NCBI GenBank assembly: GCA_937880875.1
Contig: CALGRI010000197.1
Coordinates: 1-46,828, forward strand
Length of the DNA stretch: 46,828 nucleotides
Source: an uncultured Pseudomonadota bacterium
Lineage (GTDB): Bacteria > Desulfobacterota > Desulfobacteria > Desulfobacterales > Desulfobacteraceae
Direction of reading: 5' to 3'
Within the stretch, counting starts at the first letter, position 1. Every line of letters begins with the position of its first letter. The translations under genes were made by a program, and so were the position numbers. Below, in pieces: positions 34,870-44,330 of the stretch. The notes beneath the pieces are model-generated. The model did not search any database, was not told the DNA's origin, and worked only from the letters and a program-made list of their open reading frames with translations.

Positions 34870-37191
34870 TTAAATTCCTTTTGTATATTGGGCGTTGGTT
34901 GAAGGATGAATCATCTGTTCAAGTTCATTTTTTGAATCGTGATCTCCATTCAGGAGTTGTTCAAAAAGCTCTATTATTCCGGATTTATCCATCCCTATTT
35001 TGGTTTCGGTTTTTATATCCCTCAGGTCAATGAAAAAACTGGAAAAAACATCCGGTAAATCAGTGACGATATCTGTGTTCAAGAAATTGTTATTGTTATA
35101 GATACAATGATAGTTGCCCTTTGATTTTTTAATAAATAATGGAACTTTGTTTAAATTTGTAATAGATGAAGATTTCTGGCATTTTTGAATACAGTCCTCA
35201 TCAATGCTGCTTTTTTCACATCCAATAACCTGCTGATGTAAACATTGCCTGCTGGTCATCAGTGAAATGGGATGATAGATACTGTAGTACAGTTTGAAAT
35301 TCTCAGGCTTAATAATGCTTTTTATCTGATTTCTGCTGATTTCATTTGAAATAAATGAACCATAACTATTGAAATTCTCTTTTAAACATAAAAGGCTGAA
35401 TGAATTGACAATGTTAAGAAAGGGGCCGGCTATCCAGGGGATTCCTTTTTTACAGGCTTCATAAGCGATGCCGGTATTATTTGTTACAATAAGTTCCGGT
35501 TGCACCTGTTTAAGAAAATTTACCGCAGCAGTATAGTTTTCCCCTATTAAAACAGAAGGGAACCAGGGGATTATTTTTCTGTTTTTAAAAAAAAGATCTA
35601 TAAACCCGGGATATTCATTTTTAAAACAATTTGGAAGTTGATAAAAGATATCTGCAGAGGTCTTATCACAGAGGTGCAAATCTTTTTGGGAGGAGATTAA
35701 TACACAAAGAGCGGGTTTAATATCGGGTGCACTTTGTTTGTTTAAGAAGGGAACGTCAATCGGGTCAATAAATTTTTTTAAACCATTTAATATGGATAAA
35801 ATTCTTTTCTTTATTGAAGTGATCTCTTTATAAGATATAAAAAGATCACTTTGAAGGTTTTCCAGCTCTATACGCTTAATGTAATATGCCGTATTATTTA
35901 AGGCACTGAGTCTTTTTAATAAAAAATCGTGATTCGGACACCTGGCGGAACTTTTATTGTTTTTCAGGGGGAGCCGGTTCAGGGTGTATGGGCCGGCACT
36001 TAACAGATTGGTTTCTGACAGCACACTAAATGAACTGTCTGGAGTTTTTACAGATATTTTTAAAGGGGTACCGAGTTTTCCTGAAACGCTAATAGTTAAA
36101 GGGCTTTTGGCTATACTTAACTGTTTGATTTTGTTTTGAACAATAGCTGTGGTTTCTGCTTTTTCTTCATTAAAGTTTATTCGGTTTTCTTCCATCTTTT
36201 TATTCGTTTGATAATTATCAATTTCAGAAAGCTGTCTGATTGAATTATCACGGGGACTATCAATATACATATCTTTATTAATATCCCCCTTCAAATAGGA
36301 ATTTGAAAAATCCCGGTTAAACACCTTATAAAGATCATAGTTGCCATCATTCAGTCTGTTTTGATCATAAAAACTCCGGATCTGTTTTTTCCAGCAATTT
36401 ACCACGGAATATACGTAATAAAAATCCTTTATCCTTCCTTCAATCTTTACTGAATCAACCCCTGCCTCGGATAGTTCCCTTAGATCGGAATAGGCTGAAT
36501 TATCTTTGAGATTCAGGGGAAAATCTTTACCTTCAGGAGTCGTTAAATATCTGTCTCTGCATGGTTGACTGCATCGGCCGCGATTTCCCGAGTTCCCTCC
36601 ATGGACAGAACTTATATAACAAAGGCCTGAAAAACAGATGCAGTAGGAACCGTGGACAAATACTTCAGTCTGGATATTATTTTTATGTCCGGCCAAGGCT
36701 AAAGCTTTGATCTCATCAAGATTTAACTCTCTTGATAGATTAACCCGGTCAGCCGAAAGTTTGCTTAAAAACTTTATCTGGCCTTCATTATGAGTATTAA
36801 GCTGTGTGGATGCATGTATTTCAAGACCTTTAAAACATTTGGATAACAGATAAAACAATCCAAAGTCTTGAATAATTACCCCATCGATACTTGTGTTAAC
36901 CAGTTTATTCAGTAGCTTTATAAGGGCCGGTATTTCACTTCCCGTTATAATAATATTAAGGGTTAGAAAAACTTTGCAATTATTTTTATGAGCAAGATTT
37001 ATAACCCCGCTTAACTCTTCAAAATTTATATTTGTTGCCCGGTTTCTGGCGTTGAATTTATTCAGGCCGCAGTATATAGCATCCGCGCCTGCTGCAATTG
37101 CAGCTTTTATGGAATCAATATCTCCACCTGGAGCCAGTAATTCGATTTCTGTTGAACGTGTCTGCTCAAATCTTTTCATTTTCACACTCAT
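34870..37191 (-). CDS. Peptidase U32 family protein (RlhA/YegQ-like), 773 aa
   Basis: The start ELLAPGGDIDSIKAAIAAGA is the U32 TIM-barrel beginning. The U32 signature HGSYCICFSGLCYISS (180-195) is followed by RGRCSQPCR (C207, C211) and KIEGRIK (249-255). The length and the long C-terminal extension, with more cysteines (QCLHQQVIGC, CIQKCQK near 665-690), match the DUF3656-containing RlhA group. Those members hydroxylate 23S rRNA cytidine with help from an iron-sulfur cluster and prephenate-derived cofactor; others have been called collagenase-like proteases. The rRNA role is the better guess here, by architecture. It stands alone, 91 bp before the kor operon, with no strong ribosome-binding site. 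Confidence 0.85.
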   Translation of the reverse strand: MSVKMKRFEQTRSTEIELLAPGGDIDSIKAAIAAGADAIYCGLNKFNARNRATNINFEELSGVINLAHKNNCKVFLTLNIIITGSEIPALIKLLNKLVNTSIDGVIIQDFGLFYLLSKCFKGLEIHASTQLNTHNEGQIKFLSKLSADRVNLSRELNLDEIKALALAGHKNNIQTEVFVHGSYCICFSGLCYISSVHGGNSGNRGRCSQPCRDRYLTTPEGKDFPLNLKDNSAYSDLRELSEAGVDSVKIEGRIKDFYYVYSVVNCWKKQIRSFYDQNRLNDGNYDLYKVFNRDFSNSYLKGDINKDMYIDSPRDNSIRQLSEIDNYQTNKKMEENRINFNEEKAETTAIVQNKIKQLSIAKSPLTISVSGKLGTPLKISVKTPDSSFSVLSETNLLSAGPYTLNRLPLKNNKSSARCPNHDFLLKRLSALNNTAYYIKRIELENLQSDLFISYKEITSIKKRILSILNGLKKFIDPIDVPFLNKQSAPDIKPALCVLISSQKDLHLCDKTSADIFYQLPNCFKNEYPGFIDLFFKNRKIIPWFPSVLIGENYTAAVNFLKQVQPELIVTNNTGIAYEACKKGIPWIAGPFLNIVNSFSLLCLKENFNSYGSFISNEISRNQIKSIIKPENFKLYYSIYHPISLMTSRQCLHQQVIGCEKSSIDEDCIQKCQKSSSITNLNKVPLFIKKSKGNYHCIYNNNNFLNTDIVTDLPDVFSSFFIDLRDIKTETKIGMDKSGIIELFEQLLNGDHDSKNELEQMIHPSTNAQYTKGI

Positions 37192-37385
37192 GCCACGTAA
37201 ACAGCACCTTCAGACGAGCCACCAGTTAGTGGATTGTCAAACTCAATGGTGTGCGACTCAGCGCTTTTAAAAACCCTACTCAAAAGATTGGTAAAAGATT
37301 CTTCCGGTTATTTAAAGTTCTTCCACGCATTTTTATTGTCTGGCATTGATCTTACCTCTCTGTAAATTTATCCATCCATCATACC
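37192..37385. other. Intergenic stretch upstream of the U32 gene
   Basis: No gene is seen. It should hold the promoter of the minus-strand U32 gene. A small CCAC/GTGG inverted repeat near 37230 is the only structure noticed. The stretch to its right is the xanthine dehydrogenase remnant. Confidence 0.5.
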
Positions 37386-37667
37386 ATACTAAAGAATATA
37401 CCGCCACAAGGCCATCACCCCACCTTTTGGGGGAAGAAAGACGAACTGACTTATGCAAAACTTGCATGGCACACCCAGGCTGGAGAAGGCCAGGGGCAGC
37501 TCATTGGTCTGAAACATTTTACCACTGATAAGGCTGCCTTCCCACACGGTGCTCACTTTGCCCAGGTTGCTGTAAATAAAAGAACACGTGCAATTTAGGC
37601 TCAAAAATATTATGCTCTACAGGATGCAGGTATGCCCATAAATCCGGAACTGGGAAAGATAGGGTGA
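37386..37667 (+). pseudogene. Remnant of a xanthine dehydrogenase / aldehyde oxidase molybdenum-binding subunit
   Basis: In one plus-strand frame the text reads GHHPTFWGKKDELTYAKLAW, then a GEGQGQLIGLKHF segment, FPHGAHFAQVAVNKRTRAI, a TAG stop at 37596-37598, then AQKYYALQDAGMPINPELG and a TGA at 37665. The order Ahf-V-VN-rT, Y-al-DaG-PiNPel is the characteristic C-terminal part of the molybdopterin subunit of xanthine dehydrogenases. Both ends and the upstream 600 or more residues are missing, so it is a decayed fragment. It sits just before the purine transporter operon, which fits a former purine-degradation cluster. Confidence 0.75.
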
Positions 37668-37738
37668 TTACAATATATTTTAAAAGAAAATGTGATGGAT
37701 ATGTTTGTCTTGTAATTCAAAATAGAAGATTATAGTAA

Positions 37739-39307
37739 ATGGATATCATTGATTTAGAAACAAATAACAGCACCCTGACAAGGGTACATCCTCGCCTGGA
37801 ACTATGTGGTATGACAAAAATATACCCTTCTGTAATTGCCAATGATTCAATCGATTTGACTATAGCTCCAGGTGAAATCCATGCTGTTCTGGGTGAAAAC
37901 GGCGCAGGAAAAAGCACATTGATGAAAGCCATCTATGGTGTTGTAAAACCGGACAAAGGAGAAATTTTCTGGGAAGGAAAAAAAATTGAAATACTTAATC
38001 CTGCCCACGCAAGAAAACTTGGCATCGGCATGGTATTTCAACACTTTTCTTTGTTTGAAACTCTGACTGTTGTCGAAAATATTGCCCTTGCCATGGACAA
38101 TAAAACCGACATGGAAACGCTTTCTGAAAAAATTATAGAGGTATCTGAAAAATACGGGCTTACCCTTGATCCTAAACGGTTGGTTCACTCTCTGCCTGTG
38201 GGTTTAAGACAGCGGGTTGAAATTGTCAGATGTTTAATACAAAAACCCAAGCTCTTGATTATGGATGAACCTACTTCTGTGCTGACACCCCAGGCTGTCA
38301 GAAAAATGTTTAAAACCTTAAGGAAATTGTCACAGGAAGGATGCAGTATCCTTTATATCAGCCATAAGCTGGATGAAATTAAGGAACTATGCCATAAAGC
38401 AACGATTATACGGGCCGGCAAAGTCACTGGATATGCTATTCCTTCCAACGAGACCCCTTCCAGTTTAGCAAAAATGATGATCGGAAAAGAGCTTCCCGTT
38501 TGTACCCAGAACAATCCCGATCTCAATGGTGAAAAATGTCTTGAGGTCTCTAATTTAAGCAAAACCAAATCAAACCAGTTTGGAACGAATTTAAATAATA
38601 TCAATTTCTTTGTTCGCTCCGGAGAAATTCTGGGGATTGCCGGAATTTCCGGTAATGGTCAGAGAGAGTTGATCAATGCCGTTGTTGGAGAATGGTTAAC
38701 CCAGAAACCTGAAAATGTTCTAATCAACGGGAAAGCCATCGGGCATTTGGATACCGGCAAAAGAAGAAGTATGGGACTTGGCTTTGTTCCGGAAGACAGA
38801 CTTGGAAGGGGAGCTGTTCCCGGGATGAATCTGATGTATAATTATCTTTTGACCACCCACAGGCACAATCTGGTTAAGGGAGGGCTGATTTGTTTTAAAA
38901 AAACAGCCCAATTTGCAAAAGAATGTATTGCTTCATTTGATGTCAAATGTGGCGGGATAGATGATCAGATAACAAGTCTTTCAGGCGGTAACATCCAGAA
39001 ATTTATTACGGGTCGGGAAATTCTTCAGAAACCGAAATTGATCGTTGCCTCCCAACCCACCTGGGGTGTTGATGTCGGCGCTGCCAATATCATCAGGCAG
39101 TCCATCATTGATCTTAGAAATGCGGGGACTGCAGTGATAGTTATTTCCGAAGAACTGGAGGAGCTTTTTGAAATCTGCGACCGCCTTATGGTGATTGCCC
39201 AAGGACACCTGTCTCCGTCTTTAAATGTCTGCGATACGACCAAAGAAGAGATTGGTATCTGGATGAGCGGCATGTTTCCCGACGGACCTGTTGAATCGAC
39301 AACCTAG
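37739..39307 (+). CDS. Nucleoside/purine ABC transporter, double ATP-binding protein
   Basis: This 522-residue protein has two ABC ATPase halves, the layout of BMP-type nucleoside importers and sugar importers of the RbsA class. Half one has Walker A GENGAGKST (52-60), a signature-like LPVGLRQRVEI, and Walker B LLIMDEPTS. Half two has a degenerate Walker A (GISGNGQRE), FVPEDRLGRG and LSGGNIQKF. It powers import through the two permeases that follow. The gene starts 72 bp after the decayed xanthine dehydrogenase fragment and is three bases from the next gene, so it begins the transporter operon. The ribosome-binding site is weak. Gene order matches nucleoside importers (ATPase, permease, permease, BMP protein). 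Confidence 0.93.
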   Translation: MDIIDLETNNSTLTRVHPRLELCGMTKIYPSVIANDSIDLTIAPGEIHAVLGENGAGKSTLMKAIYGVVKPDKGEIFWEGKKIEILNPAHARKLGIGMVFQHFSLFETLTVVENIALAMDNKTDMETLSEKIIEVSEKYGLTLDPKRLVHSLPVGLRQRVEIVRCLIQKPKLLIMDEPTSVLTPQAVRKMFKTLRKLSQEGCSILYISHKLDEIKELCHKATIIRAGKVTGYAIPSNETPSSLAKMMIGKELPVCTQNNPDLNGEKCLEVSNLSKTKSNQFGTNLNNINFFVRSGEILGIAGISGNGQRELINAVVGEWLTQKPENVLINGKAIGHLDTGKRRSMGLGFVPEDRLGRGAVPGMNLMYNYLLTTHRHNLVKGGLICFKKTAQFAKECIASFDVKCGGIDDQITSLSGGNIQKFITGREILQKPKLIVASQPTWGVDVGAANIIRQSIIDLRNAGTAVIVISEELEELFEICDRLMVIAQGHLSPSLNVCDTTKEEIGIWMSGMFPDGPVESTT

Positions 39308-39310
39308 ATA

Positions 39311-40408
39311 ATGGGAATAACCATGTTATTTAGAATAGAACCAAGACCCGTACCATCCAAAAGGATGAAATTTTTTTCTCCATTGATTGCAGCGGCATTA
39401 ATGCTTTTAAGTGGATTGCTTATTTTTATATTACTCGGGAAAAATCCTTTACTTGCTTTTCACGCCTTTTTTATTGAACCCATTAATGACTTATATGGAC
39501 TGGGTGAGCTCATTATAAAGGCATCACCCCTTATGCTGATCGGGGTTGGGCTTGCCATTGGGTTCAAGGCAAATATCTGGAATATCGGTGCCGAAGGTCA
39601 ATTGGCCATGGGCGCTATTTTTGGGGGAGGGGTTGCCCTGTATTTTAATGAGAGTACCAGTATTTTAATTCTCCCGGCCATGTTTGTGGGCGGCATTGCA
39701 GGCGGAATGCTCTGGGCATCTATTCCGGCATTTTTAAAAATTCGCTATAATGCCAACGAGATCCTGGTAAGTTTAATGCTCAATTACGTTGCGATTCTTT
39801 TTTTAAGCCTTCTGATTCATGGACCATGGAAAGATCCCCAGGGGTATGGATTTCCACAGTCCGTACTGTTTTCAGAGTCTACCCTGCTGCCGATACTGAT
39901 AGAAGGGACAAGACTCCATGCCGGGGTAATACTCTCATTTGCAGCCATTGGAGTGGGGTGGATCTTTCTTTTAAAAAGCTTTGTCGGATATCAGTTACAG
40001 GTTTCCGGGCTTGCTATAAATGCGGCTTCCTATGCAGGATTTAAATATAAAAAAATGATATGGATTGGTCTTCTTGCAGGAGGCTTGTGTTCTGGCATTG
40101 CCGGGGTATCCGAAATCGCAGGACCTATTGGACAGCTCTTACCCTCTGTTTCACCCGGTTATGGATTTGCGGCTATTATTGTGGCTTATGTGGGAAGGCT
40201 TCATCCGGGAGGAATATTTTTATCCAGTCTTTTAATGGCACTTCTTTATTTGGGAGGTGAATCCGGACAGATGAATTTAGATCTTCCTTCAGCTGTTACA
40301 GGTGTATTCCAGGGAATGCTTCTTTTCTATCTTTTAGCTACTGATTTTCTTATTAATTTTCGAATCAGATTCAAATCCAACCCCACATTAAAAGGAACGA
40401 GATCATGA
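39311..40408 (+). CDS. Nucleoside/purine ABC transporter permease 1
   Basis: A 365-residue inner-membrane permease with about nine or ten hydrophobic helices. The family segment GVGLAIGFKANIWNIGAEGQ is present, followed by GGGVALYF, and the later loop YAGFKYKKMIWIGLLAGGLC. It forms the channel with the second permease. Its stop overlaps the next start (ATGA at 40405), indicating coupled translation and fixed stoichiometry. The N-terminal charged stretch (PVPSKRMKF) precedes the first helix. Substrate is inferred as nucleosides or purine bases from the BMP-type binding protein and purine enzymes next door; other small ligands cannot be excluded. Confidence 0.92.
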   Translation: MGITMLFRIEPRPVPSKRMKFFSPLIAAALMLLSGLLIFILLGKNPLLAFHAFFIEPINDLYGLGELIIKASPLMLIGVGLAIGFKANIWNIGAEGQLAMGAIFGGGVALYFNESTSILILPAMFVGGIAGGMLWASIPAFLKIRYNANEILVSLMLNYVAILFLSLLIHGPWKDPQGYGFPQSVLFSESTLLPILIEGTRLHAGVILSFAAIGVGWIFLLKSFVGYQLQVSGLAINAASYAGFKYKKMIWIGLLAGGLCSGIAGVSEIAGPIGQLLPSVSPGYGFAAIIVAYVGRLHPGGIFLSSLLMALLYLGGESGQMNLDLPSAVTGVFQGMLLFYLLATDFLINFRIRFKSNPTLKGTRS

Positions 40409-41334
40409 ATCCAGATACTTTAATAAATATTCTGGTTGCCACCATTGCGGCGGGCACTCCCCTTGTATATGCCGCGTTGGGAGAGCTTATTGTTGAAAAA
40501 TCAGGTGTTTTGAATCTTGGTGTTGAAGGGATGATGCTGGTGGGAGCCATATCCGGTTTTATTGCCATGGCAAAAACCGGAAGCCTTATTCTTGCTGTTT
40601 CATGCGGGATGCTGGCAGGTGCACTCATGGCTCTTATTTTTGCTGTACTCACCCTTTCACTGATGGCCAATCAAGTGGCAAGCGGTCTTGCCCTGACCAT
40701 TTTCGGAACAGGATTAAGCGCTTTTATGGGTATTGAGTATACAAGTGTTGCCCTTAAAGGTGTTCCAGAACTTAATATTCCCATTCTCAGCAACATCCCC
40801 ATACTTGGCCGACTTATTTTTTCCTATGATATTTTGATTTATCTATCTCTGATTCTTTTGGGCGGTGTTATATGGTTTCTTTATAAAACAAGGGCAGGTC
40901 TTATTTTAAAGGCCATTGGGGAAAGCCCCAAATCAGGCCATGCCCTGGGTTTTTCAGTCATTGGTATACGGTATCTTGCTGTCTTGTTTGGCGGTGCCAT
41001 GGCCGGACTTGGCGGTGTTTATCTGGCCACTGCCTACACCCCCATGTGGGTTGAAGGGATGGTGGCAGGAAGAGGATGGGTGGCCCTTGCCCTGGTAGTT
41101 TTTGCAACATGGCGGCCCGCAAGAGTAATGATCGGTGCCTATCTTTTCGGAGGGGTGACGATTTTACAATTTCATATTCAAGGCTTTGGGTTTGAAATTC
41201 CCTCCCAGATTCTTGCAATGCTACCCTATCTTGCAACCATTGTTGTGCTGGTATTTATTTCAAGGGATAAAAATTTAATCAGGCTTAATTCCCCGGCTTC
41301 GCTGGGAATAACATTCCATCCGGAAAATAATTAA
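40405..41334 (+). CDS. Nucleoside/purine ABC transporter permease 2
   Basis: A 309-residue permease with multiple hydrophobic helices and the typical family phrases AGTPLVYAALGELIVEKSGV, LNLGVEGMMLVGA, and the later ESPKSGHALGFSVIGIRYLA cytoplasmic loop that contacts the ATPase. It starts inside the stop codon of the first permease (4-bp overlap) and is followed after 17 bp by the binding protein, which has its own good GGAGAG ribosome-binding site and so can be made in excess. Confidence 0.92.
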   Translation: MNPDTLINILVATIAAGTPLVYAALGELIVEKSGVLNLGVEGMMLVGAISGFIAMAKTGSLILAVSCGMLAGALMALIFAVLTLSLMANQVASGLALTIFGTGLSAFMGIEYTSVALKGVPELNIPILSNIPILGRLIFSYDILIYLSLILLGGVIWFLYKTRAGLILKAIGESPKSGHALGFSVIGIRYLAVLFGGAMAGLGGVYLATAYTPMWVEGMVAGRGWVALALVVFATWRPARVMIGAYLFGGVTILQFHIQGFGFEIPSQILAMLPYLATIVVLVFISRDKNLIRLNSPASLGITFHPENN

Positions 41335-41351
41335 TAATAAGGAGAGTTTTC

Positions 41352-42443
41352 ATGAAACAGAACAGGCTGTTAAAAATCGTATTGTTCATCAGTGCCATGG
41401 CATTTATCTTTGCAGGATTTATTCCTTTGACCTTTGCCTCGGATAAATTAAAAATAGGATTTGTTTATGTCAGTCCTGTTGGAGACGCTGGTTGGACCTA
41501 TCAGCATGATCTGGGCCGTCTCGCAATAGAAAAAAATTTAAAGGGTAAGGTTTCAACGAAATTTATTGAAAATGTTCCAGAAGGCTCTGAGGCAGAACGT
41601 GTGATTCGAGATCTGGCAAAAAGTGGTCATAATCTTATTTTTACCACCTCTTTTGGATACATGAACCCCACCTTGAAAGTGGCAAAAATTTTCCCAAAAA
41701 CAATTTTTGAGCATTCTACAGGGTATAAACAATCCAAAAATGTCGGGACCTATATGTGCCGATTTTATGAAGGACGTTATCTGACAGGTATTATTGCCGG
41801 AAAAATGACAAAAACAAATGAACTGGGTTATGTGGCCGCCTTCCCAATCCCTGAAGTTATCAGGGGAATTAATGCCTTTACTTTGGGTGCAAAAAGTGTA
41901 AACCCCGCCATAAAAGTAAAAGTCATCTGGGTAAATTCATGGTTTGATCCAGGCAAAGAACGTGAAGCATCTGAAGCATTGATTGATCAGGGGGTTGATG
42001 TTGTTACCCACCATACTGATTCCACTGCACCCACCATTACCGCGGAAGAAAAAGGTGTTTATTCCATTGGTTACCATTCTGATATGTCCAAATATGGTGA
42101 AAACGCACATCTTACTGCAACAACCCATGTCTGGGACACCTATTATACAAAAGTTGCCAAAGATGTACTGGACGGATCATGGAAATCCAGCGCTGTTTGG
42201 GGCGGCATTAAGGATGGGATGATCAAGCTGGCTCCCATCAATAAAAAAGTACCTGCCGATGTTGTGGCATTGGTGGAAAAGACAACCCAATCTATTGCAG
42301 ACGGTTCTTTCCATCCTTTTTCAGGGCCCATCAAAAAACAGGATGGAAGCATGGTTGTTGAAGCAGGTAAAAATTTAACTGACCAGGATCTTCTTGGTAT
42401 GAATTACTATGTTGAAGGTGTGCTTGGAAGCATTCCCAAATAA
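41352..42443 (+). CDS. BMP-family periplasmic substrate-binding protein of the purine/nucleoside transporter
   Basis: The product has 363 residues with a signal peptide of about 29 residues (cut after LTFA). No lipobox cysteine is present, unlike Gram-positive BMP lipoproteins, so it should be a free periplasmic protein. The mature start KLKIGFVYVSPVGDAGWTYQ is the conserved ligand-site strand of the family. NLIFTTSFGYMNPTLKVAK and the later QGVDVVTHHTDSTAPTITA also fit. It binds nucleosides or purines for the two permeases and the ATPase encoded upstream. It ends the plus-strand operon and is followed by a strong hairpin facing the convergent adenine deaminase gene. Confidence 0.93.
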   Translation: MKQNRLLKIVLFISAMAFIFAGFIPLTFASDKLKIGFVYVSPVGDAGWTYQHDLGRLAIEKNLKGKVSTKFIENVPEGSEAERVIRDLAKSGHNLIFTTSFGYMNPTLKVAKIFPKTIFEHSTGYKQSKNVGTYMCRFYEGRYLTGIIAGKMTKTNELGYVAAFPIPEVIRGINAFTLGAKSVNPAIKVKVIWVNSWFDPGKEREASEALIDQGVDVVTHHTDSTAPTITAEEKGVYSIGYHSDMSKYGENAHLTATTHVWDTYYTKVAKDVLDGSWKSSAVWGGIKDGMIKLAPINKKVPADVVALVEKTTQSIADGSFHPFSGPIKKQDGSMVVEAGKNLTDQDLLGMNYYVEGVLGSIPK

Positions 42444-42485
42444 AATATAACCAGGGCAGAGGGTACACCATGCTGTGTGATTTTA

Positions 42486-42521
42486 CCAAAGGCTGTCACC
42501 CTAAGGGTAGGCAGCCTTTGG
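42486..42521. terminator. Hairpin between convergent transporter and adenine deaminase genes
   Basis: A perfect 10-bp stem (CCAAAGGCTG with CAGCCTTTGG) carries a nested ACCC/GGGT stem. It lies between the convergent stop codons at 42443 and 42558, the expected site for a bidirectional terminator. No T-run follows on either side, so intrinsic termination may be weak. Confidence 0.55.
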
Positions 42522-42557
42522 CACCGTGAAGCCCCCGGATTGTTAATGGTTTTCAAT

Positions 42558-44267
42558 TCAATCAGCAAATAAAGAAGTTATCTTGAACTTTTCCACATCG
42601 ATCAGCCCAAGATCTGTGACTTTTAATTTAGGAATGGCTGAAAGACATAAAAAAGATAAAATCATAAAAGGCGAGTCATGTGTTCCGCCCAAAGTTTTAA
42701 CTTTTTGTTTCAGGTTTTTCAAATCTGCTGCGGTTTCTTCAAAACTTTTTGCTGATAACAGTCCACCAACGGGCAAAGGCAATTGGGCCACCAATTTACC
42801 ATTGTTGATCACAACAAGTCCGCCTTTTAATTTTTTTATCTGTTGAAAAGCCGCAAACATATCTGCATCATTGGTTCCAACAATAACAATATTATGGGAA
42901 TCATGGGCCACGGTTGAACCGATGGCACCCTGTTTCAACCCAAAGCCCCTTACAAAGGCCTTGCCTATCCTGCCTGTGGCTTTATGTCTTTCTATCACCA
43001 CAATTTTGAGAATATCATCAATGGTGTTGGACTCAACAAACCCGTTTTTAACAATTGCCTCTGCAATGAATTCATCCGTCACAATTTGATTTGGCAAAAT
43101 GTCTATAACACGGATTTTATTCCCTTTAGCAGGAATCCTTAATTCTTCCAGGCTTACATCATCCGGATTCATTGCAGACCTCACTGTTGGCGGTATGCTG
43201 CTGGGAGACCAGAGTAATTTTTTATTTTTAAAAACCGGAACTCCTTTTTTATATACTGATTCAATTATTACATTTTTATAATCGGAAAGAAGAACGAAAT
43301 CAGCCCAGTATCTCGGTTTTATGGCCCCGACATTCTTAAGCCTGTAATGATTTGCAGTATTTATGGTAGCAAGCTGATATGCAATAATAGGATCCAGCCC
43401 CAATGAAATGGCTTTTCTCAGTGAATGGTCGATATGGCCTTCTTCCAGCAGATCATCAGGATGCTTATCATCTGTGGCAAAGGAAAAATGCCATGAATTT
43501 TTTTGGGTAACAATGGGGATTAGTTCTGCCAGATTACGTTCGGAAGTCCCCTCCCTGATTAAAATATGCATGCCCTTGCGCAGTTTCTCTTTTGCTTCTT
43601 CGGCTGTTGTTGATTCATGATCACTGTCAATATTGGAAAACACATAGGCATTCAAGCTTTTTCCACTGACTCCGGGTGCGTGCCCATCCACTTTTTTCCA
43701 TTTGGCGGCGGCAATGCGTTGATGGGCTTCTTCATCCCCATTGATCACACCCGGAAAATTCATTACTTCACCGATTCCAGTCACGCATTCTTCCTGAATC
43801 ATATAATCCAGCTCCCGGTGTGTGATGGAGGAACCCGATGTTTCAAAAGGTGTGGCTGGAATGCTGGAAGGGAGCATGACAAACACATTCAAAGGTATCT
43901 GCCTTATGCTGTGCAGAACATAACGGATTCCATCCAGTCCCAGTACATTGGCTATTTCATGGGGATCTATAACAACGGCCGTACTCCCCCGTTGGAGTAT
44001 TGCCCGGGAAAATTCGGGCAGGGTGAGCATGGTGCTTTCAAAATGAATATGTCCATCAATAAAACCGGGTGACATAAAAAGGCCTTCCGCATCAATGACC
44101 TCTTTTGCCTCATAGTCACCAAACCCAATAAATCTTCCGTCAATGACAGCCACATTTTCTTTGTGTATCTCACCGGACAGCACATTTATGACCTGAGCAT
44201 TTTTAATTAACAGATCTGCTTTGGTCTCACCTCTGGCTGCAGCCAGTTTCATTAAAAAGTTTCTCAT
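42558..44267 (-). CDS. ade: Adenine deaminase, 569 aa
   Basis: This metal-dependent amidohydrolase converts adenine to hypoxanthine and ammonia. The product has the first histidine pair in MSPGFIDGHIHFEST (H73, H75), VIDPHEIANVLG near 110, the TGIGEVMNFPG motif, HFSFATDDKHPDDL, and the C-terminal adenine deaminase domain with VAHDSHNIVIVGTND. The length is typical of the bacterial Ade family. AGGGAGA precedes the ATG. A purine phosphoribosyltransferase gene ends 63 bp upstream in the same direction, and a purine-type importer converges from the left, so it probably works on imported adenine. Confidence 0.95.
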   Translation of the reverse strand: MRNFLMKLAAARGETKADLLIKNAQVINVLSGEIHKENVAVIDGRFIGFGDYEAKEVIDAEGLFMSPGFIDGHIHFESTMLTLPEFSRAILQRGSTAVVIDPHEIANVLGLDGIRYVLHSIRQIPLNVFVMLPSSIPATPFETSGSSITHRELDYMIQEECVTGIGEVMNFPGVINGDEEAHQRIAAAKWKKVDGHAPGVSGKSLNAYVFSNIDSDHESTTAEEAKEKLRKGMHILIREGTSERNLAELIPIVTQKNSWHFSFATDDKHPDDLLEEGHIDHSLRKAISLGLDPIIAYQLATINTANHYRLKNVGAIKPRYWADFVLLSDYKNVIIESVYKKGVPVFKNKKLLWSPSSIPPTVRSAMNPDDVSLEELRIPAKGNKIRVIDILPNQIVTDEFIAEAIVKNGFVESNTIDDILKIVVIERHKATGRIGKAFVRGFGLKQGAIGSTVAHDSHNIVIVGTNDADMFAAFQQIKKLKGGLVVINNGKLVAQLPLPVGGLLSAKSFEETAADLKNLKQKVKTLGGTHDSPFMILSFLCLSAIPKLKVTDLGLIDVEKFKITSLFAD

Positions 44268-44330
44268 ATGGATTCTCCCTAATTGACCTCTCTGAGGATT
44301 AATGGCCTTCGTGAGTTTCCTGATAAAATA

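Noticed and set aside
41352-42443. BMP protein as a lipoprotein
   Set aside because: No lipobox cysteine follows the signal peptide; cleavage after Ala29 is more likely.
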